The notes below the pieces were generated by a model that was given only the letters and a program-made list of their open reading frames with translations, ran no database searches and was not told the DNA's origin. A stretch of 64,000 nucleotides of DNA from Cobetia amphilecti (GTDB taxonomy: Bacteria > Pseudomonadota > Gammaproteobacteria > Pseudomonadales > Halomonadaceae), in contig NZ_CP084115.1 of the NCBI RefSeq assembly GCF_020217465.1, positions 1,116,001 to 1,180,000 on the forward strand, in the 5' to 3' direction. The stretch's first letter is position 1. The number at the start of each line of letters is the position of its first letter. This document shows, piece by piece, positions 1 to 9,392 of this stretch. The translations under genes were made by a program, and so were the position numbers.

Positions 1-253
1 TGCGCAGCGTCAGGGCGCGCACGTCGCGCTGGTCGATCAGCATCTGGGCCTGCTCGTGCAGGCGCTGGTCGTCAGCGGCGAGGGCGGCGTTGGCCATGCC
101 CGGCATGATGGCCTGCATGCTGGCCTGCAGGCGCTCCATCATGGCCAGGCGCTCACCGCTGATCTCGCGGTCCACCGCATACAGGCTGAACATCAGGCTG
201 GTGGCGAGGGGCAGCAGCAAGAGGGCAAGCTGGAATCGGGTACGAAGCAGCAT
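1..253 (-). CDS. gacS: GacS/BarA-type hybrid sensor histidine kinase, N-terminal fragment
   Basis: Only the first 84 codons are inside the window; the gene runs off the left edge. Reading from ATG at 253 the protein begins MLLRTRFQLALLLLP, giving one N-terminal membrane segment (about residues 8-27), then a periplasmic stretch ending DQRDVRALTLR. That layout, with a short basic start, one transmembrane helix and a QxDVRA motif about 75 residues in, is the start of GacS/BarA kinases. The divergent position next to cysM, rlmD, relA and mazG is also known for gacS/barA in Pseudomonas and enterics. GacS/BarA phosphorylates GacA/UvrY and controls the Csr/Rsm small RNAs. The kinase, receiver and Hpt domains are not visible here, so the call rests on the N-terminus plus gene order. 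Confidence 0.72.
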   Translation of the reverse strand, partial: MLLRTRFQLALLLLPLATSLMFSLYAVDREISGERLAMMERLQASMQAIMPGMANAALAADDQRLHEQAQMLIDQRDVRALTLR

Positions 254-332
254 GGCAATCCATCGTCAAAGGGCGAACGAGCATCAGCGGTCAGCATACC
301 TCGCGCTCTTGAGCGAAGCGATGGCGAGCGCC

Positions 333-361
333 CTGACAGGGCTGGGCGGGAGCGATATACT
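333..361 (+). promoter_or_regulatory. Sigma-70 promoter, probably for cysM
   Basis: CTGACA at 333-338 matches five of six positions of the -35 consensus. After a 17-base spacer comes TATACT at 356-361, also close to the -10 consensus. It lies in the divergent gap between the sensor kinase and cysM, about 110 bases upstream of the cysM start, and points toward cysM. Seen in sequence; activity is inferred. Confidence 0.5.
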
Positions 362-474
362 GCGCGCATCATCTACACCCCGACGCGGCCCCCCGTTCGT
401 CCTTGGTCCCGATGCCAGCGCCTGACCGCTGTCATTCGGCTGTCCGGGCGCGGCGTCTCTGGAGTCTGCCTCTC

Positions 475-1461
475 ATGTCTCATCTCAGCGAAACCCCCGG
501 TGACGCCATCCCTGGCGCGTCCGATTATCCCAGTCTTGCAGATGTCGTCGGCAATACGCCGCTGGTGCGCCTGACGCGCATCAGCGCGGGCCGCAACAAT
601 GTGCTGCTGGCCAAGCTGGAGGGTCACAACCCCGCCGGTTCGGTCAAGGATCGTCCGGCGCTTTCCATGTTCCAGGAGGCGGAAGCGCGCGGCGAGATCT
701 CTCCCGGCGATACCCTGATCGAAGCGACCTCCGGCAATACCGGCATCGCGCTGGCCATGACGGCGGCCATCAAGGGCTACCGCATGGTGCTGGTGATGCC
801 GGCCAGTGCCTCCAGTGAGCGCAAGCAGGCGATGGGCGCCTACGGGGCCACGCTGATCGAAGCCGATGGCATGGAGCACGCGCGGGACCTGGCCGAGGGG
901 ATGATCGCGCGTGGCGAGGGCAAGGCGCTGGATCAGTTCGCCAACCAGGACAATCCGCTGTCGCATTACCGCACCACCGGGCCGGAACTCTGGCAGCAGA
1001 CCCACGGACGCATCACGCACTTCGTGTCCTCGATGGGCACCACCGGCACCATCATGGGCACCTCGCGCTATCTGAAGGAGCAGAATCCGGCCATCGAGAT
1101 CGTCGGCCTGCAGCCTGCCGAAGGTGCCAGCATCGCGGGTATCCGCCGCTGGCCCGCCGAATATCTGCCGAGAATCTTCGATGCCTCACGCATCGACCGC
1201 ACGCTGGATATCGGCCAGCACGAAGCCGAAGTCTGCATGCGCCGCCTGGCGCGCGAAGAAGGCATTCTGGCCGGTGTCTCCTCCGGCGGTGCGCTGGCGG
1301 GCGCGCTCAAGCTCGCCGAGCAGGTCGAGAATGCGGTCATCGTGTTCATCGTCTGTGACCGGGGAGACCGCTATCTCTCGACAGGCCTCTATACCCAGGA
1401 CGACGACATGACTCAGCAGGACACGCCCCACAATGAAGCCGTCGCAGGGGAGCGTTCCTGA
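475..1461 (+). CDS. cysM: Cysteine synthase B (O-acetylserine sulfhydrylase B)
   Basis: PLP-dependent enzyme that makes cysteine from O-acetylserine and sulfide or thiosulfate in the cytoplasm. The N-terminus carries VGNTPLVRL, then NPAGSVKDRPA with the PLP-binding lysine, then the substrate loop TSGNTGIALA. A glycine-rich phosphate loop follows (SSMGTTGTIMG), and SSGGALAG lies near the end. The NPAGSVKDR form and the length of 328 residues suit CysM better than CysK. ATG at 475 is chosen because GGAG lies upstream at proper spacing and the family starts here; the frame is open further upstream from a TTG without support. The stop overlaps the next start by one base (TGATG), so cysM and rlmD are translationally coupled. 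The acidic tail after residue 300 is somewhat extended. Confidence 0.93.
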   Translation: MSHLSETPGDAIPGASDYPSLADVVGNTPLVRLTRISAGRNNVLLAKLEGHNPAGSVKDRPALSMFQEAEARGEISPGDTLIEATSGNTGIALAMTAAIKGYRMVLVMPASASSERKQAMGAYGATLIEADGMEHARDLAEGMIARGEGKALDQFANQDNPLSHYRTTGPELWQQTHGRITHFVSSMGTTGTIMGTSRYLKEQNPAIEIVGLQPAEGASIAGIRRWPAEYLPRIFDASRIDRTLDIGQHEAEVCMRRLAREEGILAGVSSGGALAGALKLAEQVENAVIVFIVCDRGDRYLSTGLYTQDDDMTQQDTPHNEAVAGERS

Positions 1462-2864
1462 TGGCGCTGCTCGGACAGAAGCGACCGGCGCGCAAGCCGA
1501 CCCGTCGCGAGAAGGAAGTGGCCAGTCGTGGCACCCGCAATGCCAGCGACGCCGACAGCCAGTGGCTGACGGTCGACCGCCTGGCCCATGACGGGCGCGG
1601 CATCGCCCATGACGAGAGCGGCAAGACCCAGTTCATCGATCAGGCCCTGCCCGGCGAGCGCGTGACGCTGGCCATCCACCGCACCCACAAGCGCTTCAAT
1701 GAGGCGCATGTGCGTGCACGTGACAACGCGGCTGACAGTCGCGTGACGCCGCCCTGTGCCTATTTCGGCAGCTGTGGCGGCTGTGATCTGCAGCATATGG
1801 CGCTGGATGCCCAACGCACCCATAAGGTGCAGGTGCTGGGCGAACATGCGACACGCAATGGCGTGACGCTGCCCGAGATTCAGCCGCTGGGCGATGATGA
1901 AAGCCGTTATCGCCGTCGCGCGCGTATCGGCGTACGCGTGACCGATGCCGGAGAGTTGCAGTTCGGCTTCCGGGGACGCGGCAGCAACCAGCTGGTCGAT
2001 ATCACCACCTGCAGCGTGCTGGTGCCGGAGCTGGACCGCCTGCTCGCGCCGCTGCGTGAGCTGATCGAGAGCCTCGAGGCACCCAAGCGTCTGGGTCATC
2101 TGGAGCTGACCGCTGCCGAAGGGCAGGTCATCGTGGTGGTGCGCCAGCTCAAGGCGGTGCCGCGTGATGCGCAGCGCTGGCAGGCCTTCGCCGAGCAGCA
2201 CGGCCTGGTGGTCGGCTGGCGGGTCGGACGTGATCCGGTGGTGCTGGAGTGGCTGTCGGGCACGCCGAACGCCGCGTATTCGCTGAGTGTCGGCGCAACG
2301 ACGCTGCGTCTTGCCTTCTCGCCGGGCGACTTCGTGCAGGTCAATGCGGCGCTCAATCAGCGCCTGATCGACACCGCCTTCGAATGGCTGAGCGACGTCA
2401 GTGGCCTCAAGGTGATGGACCTCTACGCCGGTGTCGGCAACCTGACCCTGGCGGCTGCCGCGGCCGGCGCCAGTGAGGTGACGGGCATCGAGGGCAGTCA
2501 GGGCATGGTCGATCAGCTGATGGTCAATGCCGAAGCCAACGGACTGGCTCAGGTGAGTGCACGTCGAGCGGACCTGAGCAAGGCCCTGCCGTCACTCGAG
2601 GGTATCGACCTTCTGGTACTAGACCCGCCGCGTGATGGCGCTCAGCCTCTCTGCGAGGAGCTGGCACGTGATCTGCATGCTGGGAGGGTCAGCCGAGTGC
2701 CGCAGCGTGTGCTGTACATCGCCTGTGACCCGACCACGTTGATGCGTGATGCACGGCTGTTGCAGGACGCCGGTTATCGCGTCACGCGTGCCCTGATGGC
2801 GGACATGTTCGTTCACACGGCACATCTGGAATCGATGTTGCTGCTGGAGCGGGCGGAAGACTGA
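1461..2864 (+). CDS. rlmD: 23S rRNA (uracil-1939 C5)-methyltransferase RlmD
   Basis: SAM-dependent methyltransferase (formerly RumA) that makes m5U at position 1939 of 23S rRNA. A basic N-terminus is followed by a TRAM domain (about residues 34-88). The 4Fe-4S ligands are Cys99, Cys105 and Cys108 (CX5CGGC), with a likely fourth at Cys184. The SAM site is MDLYAGVGNLTLAAA, then DPPRDG, and the catalytic cysteine is about residue 422 in ACDPTTLMRD. The C-terminus DMFVHTAHLES is typical of the family. Length 467 versus 433 in E. coli, the excess being a charged N-terminal extension. The usual SCNP around the nucleophile reads ACDP here, with the cysteine retained. Gene order rlmD-relA-mazG is conserved in gammaproteobacteria. 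Confidence 0.93.
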   Translation: MALLGQKRPARKPTRREKEVASRGTRNASDADSQWLTVDRLAHDGRGIAHDESGKTQFIDQALPGERVTLAIHRTHKRFNEAHVRARDNAADSRVTPPCAYFGSCGGCDLQHMALDAQRTHKVQVLGEHATRNGVTLPEIQPLGDDESRYRRRARIGVRVTDAGELQFGFRGRGSNQLVDITTCSVLVPELDRLLAPLRELIESLEAPKRLGHLELTAAEGQVIVVVRQLKAVPRDAQRWQAFAEQHGLVVGWRVGRDPVVLEWLSGTPNAAYSLSVGATTLRLAFSPGDFVQVNAALNQRLIDTAFEWLSDVSGLKVMDLYAGVGNLTLAAAAAGASEVTGIEGSQGMVDQLMVNAEANGLAQVSARRADLSKALPSLEGIDLLVLDPPRDGAQPLCEELARDLHAGRVSRVPQRVLYIACDPTTLMRDARLLQDAGYRVTRALMADMFVHTAHLESMLLLERAED

Positions 2865-2920
2865 GGCGGTGCCCTCGGGCACTGTCATCAAGATGGCAAG
2901 ATATTCAAGGACATAGGGTC

Positions 2921-5185
2921 ATGGTCAAGGTGCGCGAAGATCAGCCGCTGACCGATAGCGGTGGTGTGGACATCCCGGTGTGGGTCGCGCGACTGCGCGA
3001 GGAAGTCCCGTCGGTGAATGCCGAGGTCATGGTGCAGGCCTGTGAAGTGGCGCTCAAGGTGGCGCGCGAGGCGGACGCCCGCGGTGACAAGCCGTGGCGC
3101 GAGCCGCTGCGCAGTTTCCGTTTCAGTCTCGAGATGGCCGACATCCTGTCGGAACTCAAGCTTGACCAACCGGCGCTGGTCGCGGCCGTGCTCTATCGCG
3201 CGGTGCGTGAAGGGCATCTGGGGCTTGAGGCCATCGAGAAGCATTTCGGCAAGGAAGTGGCACGCCTGATCGATGGCGTGCTCAACATGGCTGCCATCAG
3301 TCAGCTGCAGGCGCCGAGTCATGGCATGGCGCAGCATGACCAGCAGGACAACCTGCGCAAGATGCTGGTGTCGATGATCGATGACGTGCGCATCGCGCTG
3401 ATCAAGATCGCCGAACGTACCGTCGCCCTGCGTCACGTCAAGGATGCCCCGCGCGAGAAGCGCATGCGCGTGGCCAGCGAAGTCTTCGATATCTACGGGC
3501 CGCTGGCGCACCGCCTGGGCATCGGTCAGCTCAAGTGGGAGCTGGAGGACCTGTCCTTCCGCTACCGCGAGGAGGATGAATACAAGACCATCGCCAAGCA
3601 GCTGTCCGAGAAGCGTCTGGAGCGTGAGCACTACATCGCCGATCTGCTGGTCGAGATGCGCACTCTGATGAGCGAGCAGGGCATCAAGCATTTCGATGTC
3701 GCGGGCCGCGCCAAGCACATCTACTCCATCTGGCGGAAGATGAAGATCAAGCGCATCGCCTTCTCCCAGGTGTATGACGTGCGCGCGGTACGGATTCTGG
3801 TCGGCACCGTCAGCGATTGCTACACGGCGCTGGGGATCGTCCACTCGCGCTGGCACCACGTGCCGCATGAGTTTGATGACTACATCGCCAACCCCAAGAA
3901 GAATGGCTACCAGTCACTGCACACTGCGGTGGTGGGGCCGAGCAACAAGGTCATCGAGATCCAGATCCGTACCTTCGACATGCACGAGGAGGCGGAGCTG
4001 GGCGTGTGTGCCCACTGGCGTTACAAGGGTCACGATGTCGGCCACAAGAGCCGCAGCTACGAGGACAAGATCGCCTGGTTGCGTCAGGTGCTCGAATGGC
4101 AGGACGAAGTCGGCGAGAACGGCGGCCAGGAAGCGATCCGTCAGGGGCTGAGCTCCGACGTCGCGCCGGACCGCATCTATGTCTTCACGCCGGAAGGGCA
4201 TGTCATTGACCTGCCCAAGATCGCGACGCCGATCGACTTCGCCTACCGCGTGCACACCGAGGTCGGCCATCGCTGCCGGGGTGCCAAGGTCGACGGGCGC
4301 ATCGTGCCGCTGACCTACAAGCTCAAGACCGGCCAGCAGGTCGAGATCCTGACCGCCACCAAGGGTGGCCCGAGCCGCGACTGGCTCAACCCGAATCTGG
4401 GCTACGTGCGCACCTCGCGGGCCCGCGCCAAGATCCAGACCTGGTTCAAGCTGCAGGCACGTGACCAGAACGTCGATGAGGGCAAGGCGCTGCTCGAGAA
4501 GGAATTCTCGCGGCTGGCGCTGGAGAATCTCGACCGCGACAAGCTGGCCAACGCCGTCAATTACCCGACGCGCGATGACATGTACGCTGCCATCGGCGCG
4601 GGCGATCTGCGCGTCGGCCAGGTGCTGCACCAGGCCCAGCAGCTGTTCGGCGATACCGATGATCAGGAGCAGCTCGAGCGTCTGCTGCGCCAGCGCAAGC
4701 CGCAGGGCAAGGAAAAGCCCGACGCCGTCATGGTGCTGGGGGTCGGCAATCTGAAGACCACCATGGCCAACTGCTGTCACCCGGTGCCGGGCGATCAGAT
4801 CGCCGGTTTCATCACCCAGGGGCGCGGCGTGACCGTGCACCGTCAGGACTGCCCGAACCTGATCCAGCTGCGTTCGGACGAGCCGCGTCGCATCGTCGAT
4901 GTCGACTGGGGTCAGCGCTCGCGCAATCAGTATCCGGTCGATATCGAGATCCAGGCCTGGGACCGCTCCGGTCTGCTGCGTGATGTCACCAACGTACTGA
5001 GCGGCGACAAGGTCAATGTGCTGTCGGTGAACACGCGCACCGATCAGCTCGACAACATCGCCACGCTCAAGATCACGCTGGAAGTCGAGAATCTCGACGT
5101 GCTGGGGCGCGTGTTCGCCCGCATCCAGCAGCTGCCCAACATCATCGACGTCAAGCGCCTGCGGGTCGGGGGCGACAAGGCATGA
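2921..5185 (+). CDS. relA: (p)ppGpp synthetase I (GTP pyrophosphokinase RelA)
   Basis: Ribosome-associated enzyme that senses uncharged tRNA and transfers pyrophosphate from ATP to GTP/GDP during the stringent response. The N-terminal hydrolase-like domain (about 40-190) lacks the HD metal ligands, as in RelA rather than SpoT. The synthetase domain carries EFDDYIANPKKNGYQSLHT (about 316-335). A TGS domain (about 418-478), the zinc-finger motif CCHPVPGD (about 617) and a C-terminal ACT domain (about 680-754) follow. The EFDD motif identifies a RelA-type synthetase. Length 754 is near E. coli RelA (744). ATG at 2921 follows an AAGGACATAGGG stretch. Its end overlaps mazG (ATGA), so ppGpp synthesis and MazG are coupled. 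Confidence 0.96.
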   Translation: MVKVREDQPLTDSGGVDIPVWVARLREEVPSVNAEVMVQACEVALKVAREADARGDKPWREPLRSFRFSLEMADILSELKLDQPALVAAVLYRAVREGHLGLEAIEKHFGKEVARLIDGVLNMAAISQLQAPSHGMAQHDQQDNLRKMLVSMIDDVRIALIKIAERTVALRHVKDAPREKRMRVASEVFDIYGPLAHRLGIGQLKWELEDLSFRYREEDEYKTIAKQLSEKRLEREHYIADLLVEMRTLMSEQGIKHFDVAGRAKHIYSIWRKMKIKRIAFSQVYDVRAVRILVGTVSDCYTALGIVHSRWHHVPHEFDDYIANPKKNGYQSLHTAVVGPSNKVIEIQIRTFDMHEEAELGVCAHWRYKGHDVGHKSRSYEDKIAWLRQVLEWQDEVGENGGQEAIRQGLSSDVAPDRIYVFTPEGHVIDLPKIATPIDFAYRVHTEVGHRCRGAKVDGRIVPLTYKLKTGQQVEILTATKGGPSRDWLNPNLGYVRTSRARAKIQTWFKLQARDQNVDEGKALLEKEFSRLALENLDRDKLANAVNYPTRDDMYAAIGAGDLRVGQVLHQAQQLFGDTDDQEQLERLLRQRKPQGKEKPDAVMVLGVGNLKTTMANCCHPVPGDQIAGFITQGRGVTVHRQDCPNLIQLRSDEPRRIVDVDWGQRSRNQYPVDIEIQAWDRSGLLRDVTNVLSGDKVNVLSVNTRTDQLDNIATLKITLEVENLDVLGRVFARIQQLPNIIDVKRLRVGGDKA

Positions 5186-6156
5186 GGCTGGAGTCTGGTG
5201 AAAGTCGGGAACCTGGCGAAGAGACGGCCACGCCAGTCGATACGCGCTACACCCTCGATGACCTGCTGACCCTGATGGCCGTGCTGCGTGACCCGCAGTA
5301 CGGCTGCCCCTGGGACAGCCGCCAGGATTACGCGAGTCTGGTGCCGCACACCCTGGAGGAGGCCTATGAGGTCGCCGATGTCATCGAGCGCGCCGCAGCC
5401 GATGCCAGTGTGCTAGAGGAGCTGCCGGCGGAACTGGGTGACTTGCTGTTTCAGGGCGTCTTCTACGCCCAGATCGCCAGTGAGCAGCAACGCTTCGATT
5501 TCCACGACGTGATCCATGTGCTGACCGAGAAGATGCTGCACCGCCATCCGCACGTCTTCCCGGATGGCACCCTCGCGTCGCGCCGTGAGGGCATCGCCAC
5601 TCATGAGGTCGACGAAGGCTCGCTCAACGCCCAGTGGGAGTCGCTCAAGCAGCAGGAGTCCGCTGACGCGCCTGCCAGTCAGACTGCCGGCGACAGCGTA
5701 CTGGATGGCGTGCCACTTGGCCTGCCGGCGCTGACGCGGGCGGCCAAGCTCTCGAAGAAGGCCGCGCGTTCGGGCTTTGACTGGCCGGACACGAGTGGCG
5801 TGCTGGCCAAGATTCGTGAGGAGCTCGGCGAAGTCGAGGAAGCTCTGGCCGAGGGTGATACGGCCCATGCGCGCGAGGAGGTCGGGGATCTGCTGTTCGC
5901 GGTGGTCAATCTCGCGCGTACCCTCAAGGCGGACCCGGAGCAGATGCTGCGTGCTACCAATGCGCGCTTCGAATCACGCTTCCGCCATGTGGAAGCCGCG
6001 ATCGCCGGGCAAGGGCGCACGCTGGATGAGGCGTCGCTTGCCGAGATGGATGCGCACTGGGATGAGGCCAAGCGCCGGGAGCGTGCGGCTGAGCAGGCGC
6101 GACAGGGTGAGGGTGCGGCGTCAGTAGCGCGTCCGGTGACGCCGCTGGTTCGGTGA
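5182..6156 (+). CDS. mazG: Nucleoside triphosphate pyrophosphohydrolase MazG
   Basis: Hydrolyses NTPs and dNTPs to monophosphate and PPi; in E. coli it also lowers ppGpp effects. Two MazG helical domains are visible. The first (about 20-135) has CPWDSRQDYASL, EEAYEV, ELGDLLFQ and a His/Pro-rich HRHPHVFPD stretch. The second (about 195-290) has EELGEVEEAL and EEVGDLLFAVVNLAR, the metal-binding EExxE...ExxD pattern. At 324 residues it is about 60 longer than E. coli MazG, with extra sequence between the domains and a charged tail after residue 290. ATG at 5182 overlaps the relA stop by four bases. Confidence 0.93.
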   Translation: MRLESGESREPGEETATPVDTRYTLDDLLTLMAVLRDPQYGCPWDSRQDYASLVPHTLEEAYEVADVIERAAADASVLEELPAELGDLLFQGVFYAQIASEQQRFDFHDVIHVLTEKMLHRHPHVFPDGTLASRREGIATHEVDEGSLNAQWESLKQQESADAPASQTAGDSVLDGVPLGLPALTRAAKLSKKAARSGFDWPDTSGVLAKIREELGEVEEALAEGDTAHAREEVGDLLFAVVNLARTLKADPEQMLRATNARFESRFRHVEAAIAGQGRTLDEASLAEMDAHWDEAKRRERAAEQARQGEGAASVARPVTPLVR

Positions 6157-6488
6157 TAGGGCGTCGTCGCAGGGTATTGGGAAAAGGGCATTTGGAAAAA
6201 TGTAGTAAGTTTACGCGATAGTCGGATTGTGGAGCCGAGGCCCGCGGTCGTATGCTGAGGGGAAGCGATCAGGACGCGAGTCTTGTCCTGCTTTCCGGTC
6301 TGCTGCGCCGCGGGTCTTTCCGTTTCGCGCCAGTGTCTTCACCAGCGCCAGACCGGTGTCTTCCCTCAGCCGGTTGTCATCAGGTGTCTTTGCGCAATGA
6401 GGGAATCTGTTGTCAGCTATCTGACTGTGTGCCCCTGGTGACAGGGGAAGATGACCGCGGCAGCACCGTCACTCCCAAGGAGGGTTTC
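6157..6488 (+). promoter_or_regulatory. Leader region of ppc
   Basis: This 332-base gap carries no convincing gene. The first part is AT-rich for this genome (about 6185-6235). TTGGAA at 6192-6197 and GATAGT at 6217-6222 form only a weak promoter with a 19-base spacer. The ppc frame stays open back to 6252, but that stretch has no family homology and no ribosome site. The strong AAGGAGGG just before 6489 sets the ppc start, leaving a long untranslated leader. No riboswitch or terminator hairpin was recognised. Confidence 0.35.
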
Positions 6489-9137
6489 ATGAGTCACGAC
6501 TTGCATGAATCGTTGCGCGATAACGTGCGTATTCTCGGTGACAACCTCGGCCAGACCATCGCGGCCGACCTCGGCGATGACTTCGTCGCACGCATCGAGC
6601 GCATCCGCGCCCTGGCCAAACAGGGCCAGCAGGGCGATCAGGCCGCCCGTCATGAGCTGATCGACTATCTGCGTGATCTGCCGGATGGTGATCTGCTGCC
6701 GGTCACCCGGGCGTTCAACCAGTTTCTGAATCTTTCCAACATCGCCGAGCAGCACTACCGTGGCCGCTTCAAGCGCGTCGAGGATTATCGTCCCGGCAGC
6801 CAGCCGGACCTCGGCGAGCTGATCACGCGCATTCGCGAGCGTGGTTTCAGCGCGCAGAAGATCGTCGAGGAGCTCTCGGCGATGCGTGTCGAGCTGGTGC
6901 TGACGGCGCACCCGACGGAAGTCATCCGCCGCACCCTGATCCAGAAATACGATGCCATCGAGGGCTGTCTGACCCAGATGGAAGGCGCCTGTGATCGCCC
7001 GGAACAGGCGACCCTCGCGCGTGCACGTCTGACCGAGCTGATCAGCCAGGCCTGGCACACCGACGAGATCCGCCACGAGCGTCCGACGCCGGTGGATGAG
7101 GCCAAGTGGGGCTTTGCCACCATCGAGAACTCGCTGTGGCAAGCGGTGCCGGACTTCCACCGTCAGCTTGACGAGATGACGCTGGACGCCGCGGGTGAGC
7201 GCCTGCCGTTGGACGCCGCACCGATCTGCTTCGCCTCCTGGATGGGCGGTGACCGCGACGGCAACCCCAATGTCACCGCCAGCGTGACGCGGACCGTGCT
7301 GCTGCTGGGACGCTGGATGGCGGCGGACCTCTACCTTCGCGATCTCGAACAGCTCAAGTCGGAGCTGTCGATGTGGAAGTGCACGGCCGCCCTGCGTGCC
7401 GAGGCCGGCGATGTGGCCGAACCCTATCGCGAGATCCTGCGCCGCCTGATCCTGCGCATGGAAAGCACGCGTGACTGGGCCAAGGCGGGTCTGGACGGCA
7501 AGCGCCATGAAGGTGTCGATATTATCGAGACCCGTGAGCAGCTGTATACGCCGCTGCTGGCCTGCTACCGCTCGCTGTGCGATGTGGGGCTGGACACCAT
7601 CGCCAACGGCGCACTGCTCGACACCCTGCGTCGCGTGGCCTGTTTCGGTGTCACCCTGACCAAGCTCGATATCCGCCAGGAGAGCACGCGTCACGCACAG
7701 GTCTTCGATGAACTGAGTCAGACGCTGGGGCTGGGCAGCTATTTCGAGTGGGACGAGCAGCAGCGCTGTGACTTCCTCACCAAGGAGTTGGCTGGCCGTC
7801 GCCCGCTGATCCCGCGCCATTGGGAATGCTCCACTGACACGCGCGAGGTGCTGGATACCTTCAAGGTCATCGCGCGCGAGCATCGCGAGGCGCTGGGCAC
7901 CTACATCATCTCGATGGCCGGTCAGGCCTCCGATGTGCTGGCGGTGGCACTGTTGATGAAGGAGATCGGCGGTGATGTGCGCCTGCCGATCGCGCCGCTG
8001 TTCGAGACGCTGGATGATCTGGACCGCTCAGGCCCGGTCATCGACACGTTGCTGGGCATGCCGATCTATCGCGAGCAGGCCGGTGATCGTCAGGAAGTGA
8101 TGATCGGTTACTCCGACTCCGCCAAGGACGCCGGCCAGCTGGCGGCTGCCTGGGCACAGTACCGCGCTCAGGAAACGCTGGTGGAAGTCACCAAGCGCCA
8201 CGGCGTCGAACTGACCCTGTTCCACGGCCGTGGTGGCACGGTCGGTCGTGGCGGCGGCCCGGCGCATGCGGCAATCCTCTCCCAGCCACCGGGCTCGGTG
8301 ACCGGCTCGCTGCGCGTCACCGAGCAGGGCGAGATGATTCGCTTCAAGTTCGGTCTGCCCGACATCGCCAGTCGCTCGATGGAGATCTATGTCTGCGCGG
8401 TGCTGGAGGCCAGCATGCTGCCGCCGCCGGCGCCCAAGCAGCAATGGCGTGACGAGATGGATCGCCTGGCTGGTATCGCGCACAAGGCCTATGTCGGCGT
8501 GGTGCGTGAAGACCCGAACTTCGTGCCGTACTTCCGCTCGGTAACACCGGAAACCGCACTGGCACGTCTACCGCTGGGCTCACGCCCCGCCAAGCGTCGT
8601 CAGGATGGTGGCGTCGAGACGCTGCGCGCGATCCCGTGGATCTTCGCCTGGACCCAGATTCGTCTGATGCTGCCCGCCTGGCTGGGCAGTGGCGAGGCCT
8701 TCGCCACGCGCATGCAGGAAGAGGGCGGCCTGGAAGTGCTGCGCGAGATGATGAATGACTGGCCGTTCTTCTCCACCTACGTCGACATGCTCGAGATGCT
8801 GCTCTCCAAGGCCGATCTTTCGACGGCGGCCTACTACGAGCAGCGTCTGGTCGATGAGCCGGCCCTGAAGGCGCTGGGGCAATCACTGCGTGATCGTCTC
8901 GAGCGCCTGGAGAAGGTGGTGCTGGAGATCCGCGATCAACAGGCACTGCTTGAGCATATGCCGCTGATCCGTCAGGCCATCGATGTGCGCAACCCCTACA
9001 TCGACCCGCTGCATGGTCTGCAGGCCGAGCTGCTGCAGCGTAACCGCGACGCTGATGGCGCCATCTCCGCCGAGCTGTCACGCGCACTGATGGTGACCAT
9101 GGCCGGTATCTCGGCCGGTCTGCGCAACACCGGTTGA
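6489..9137 (+). CDS. ppc: Phosphoenolpyruvate carboxylase
   Basis: Carboxylates phosphoenolpyruvate with bicarbonate to oxaloacetate, the main anaplerotic reaction feeding the TCA cycle. Catalytic His141 lies in VLTAHPTEVIRRT. FASWMGGDRDGNPNV is the substrate and metal loop, GYSDSAKDAG follows, and the second signature is FHGRGGTVGRGGGP. The C-terminus ends RNTG, as is invariant in PEPC. Length 882 is almost identical to E. coli (883). ATG at 6489 is preceded by a near-perfect AAGGAGGG ribosome site. Monocistronic, with its own terminator at 9211-9248. Confidence 0.97.
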   Translation: MSHDLHESLRDNVRILGDNLGQTIAADLGDDFVARIERIRALAKQGQQGDQAARHELIDYLRDLPDGDLLPVTRAFNQFLNLSNIAEQHYRGRFKRVEDYRPGSQPDLGELITRIRERGFSAQKIVEELSAMRVELVLTAHPTEVIRRTLIQKYDAIEGCLTQMEGACDRPEQATLARARLTELISQAWHTDEIRHERPTPVDEAKWGFATIENSLWQAVPDFHRQLDEMTLDAAGERLPLDAAPICFASWMGGDRDGNPNVTASVTRTVLLLGRWMAADLYLRDLEQLKSELSMWKCTAALRAEAGDVAEPYREILRRLILRMESTRDWAKAGLDGKRHEGVDIIETREQLYTPLLACYRSLCDVGLDTIANGALLDTLRRVACFGVTLTKLDIRQESTRHAQVFDELSQTLGLGSYFEWDEQQRCDFLTKELAGRRPLIPRHWECSTDTREVLDTFKVIAREHREALGTYIISMAGQASDVLAVALLMKEIGGDVRLPIAPLFETLDDLDRSGPVIDTLLGMPIYREQAGDRQEVMIGYSDSAKDAGQLAAAWAQYRAQETLVEVTKRHGVELTLFHGRGGTVGRGGGPAHAAILSQPPGSVTGSLRVTEQGEMIRFKFGLPDIASRSMEIYVCAVLEASMLPPPAPKQQWRDEMDRLAGIAHKAYVGVVREDPNFVPYFRSVTPETALARLPLGSRPAKRRQDGGVETLRAIPWIFAWTQIRLMLPAWLGSGEAFATRMQEEGGLEVLREMMNDWPFFSTYVDMLEMLLSKADLSTAAYYEQRLVDEPALKALGQSLRDRLERLEKVVLEIRDQQALLEHMPLIRQAIDVRNPYIDPLHGLQAELLQRNRDADGAISAELSRALMVTMAGISAGLRNTG

Positions 9138-9210
9138 TTCAGTTGATCCAGCTGGCCCTGTTGATTTGCGCCTTGGCGTGAAGGATTAGCCAAGGCCTAT
9201 CAGCGAAACT

Positions 9211-9248
9211 AGAAAGCCCCCGTCAGGTACGCCTGACGGGGGCTTTCT
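9211..9248. terminator. Rho-independent terminator after ppc, probably bidirectional
   Basis: A perfect 17-bp inverted repeat (AGAAAGCCCCCGTCAGG and its complement) closes a TACG loop, with T-rich bases on the plus side and A-rich bases on the other. It sits between convergent ppc and the asparaginase gene and can serve both. Confidence 0.9.
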
Positions 9249-9286
9249 GTTATCTATCGGTCAACGCTGAAGGCTGGTTTGCGCGC

Positions 9287-9380
9287 TGATCAGCGACCAG
9301 AATTCAGCGCTCAGCGGCTAGAGTTCAGAGGCTAGAGCTCAGCGCTCAGCGACAAGAGTTCAGCGGCCAGCGACACGCGG
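9287..9380. repeat. Degenerate short repeats around CAGCGCTCAGCG
   Basis: Between the ppc terminator and the asparaginase stop lie imperfect iterations of TTCAGCG, CTCAGCG and GCTAGAG (for example AGAGTTCAGCGGCCAGCGAC). They are diverged tandem copies of roughly 10-14 bases. No coding sense or clear secondary structure. Confidence 0.45.
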
Positions 9381-9392
9381 GGTCGCCAGGAC

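Noticed and set aside
6417-7883. Open frame of 488 codons on the minus strand opposite ppc
   Set aside because: Shadow of the ppc reading frame; no start signal, no domain and biased composition.
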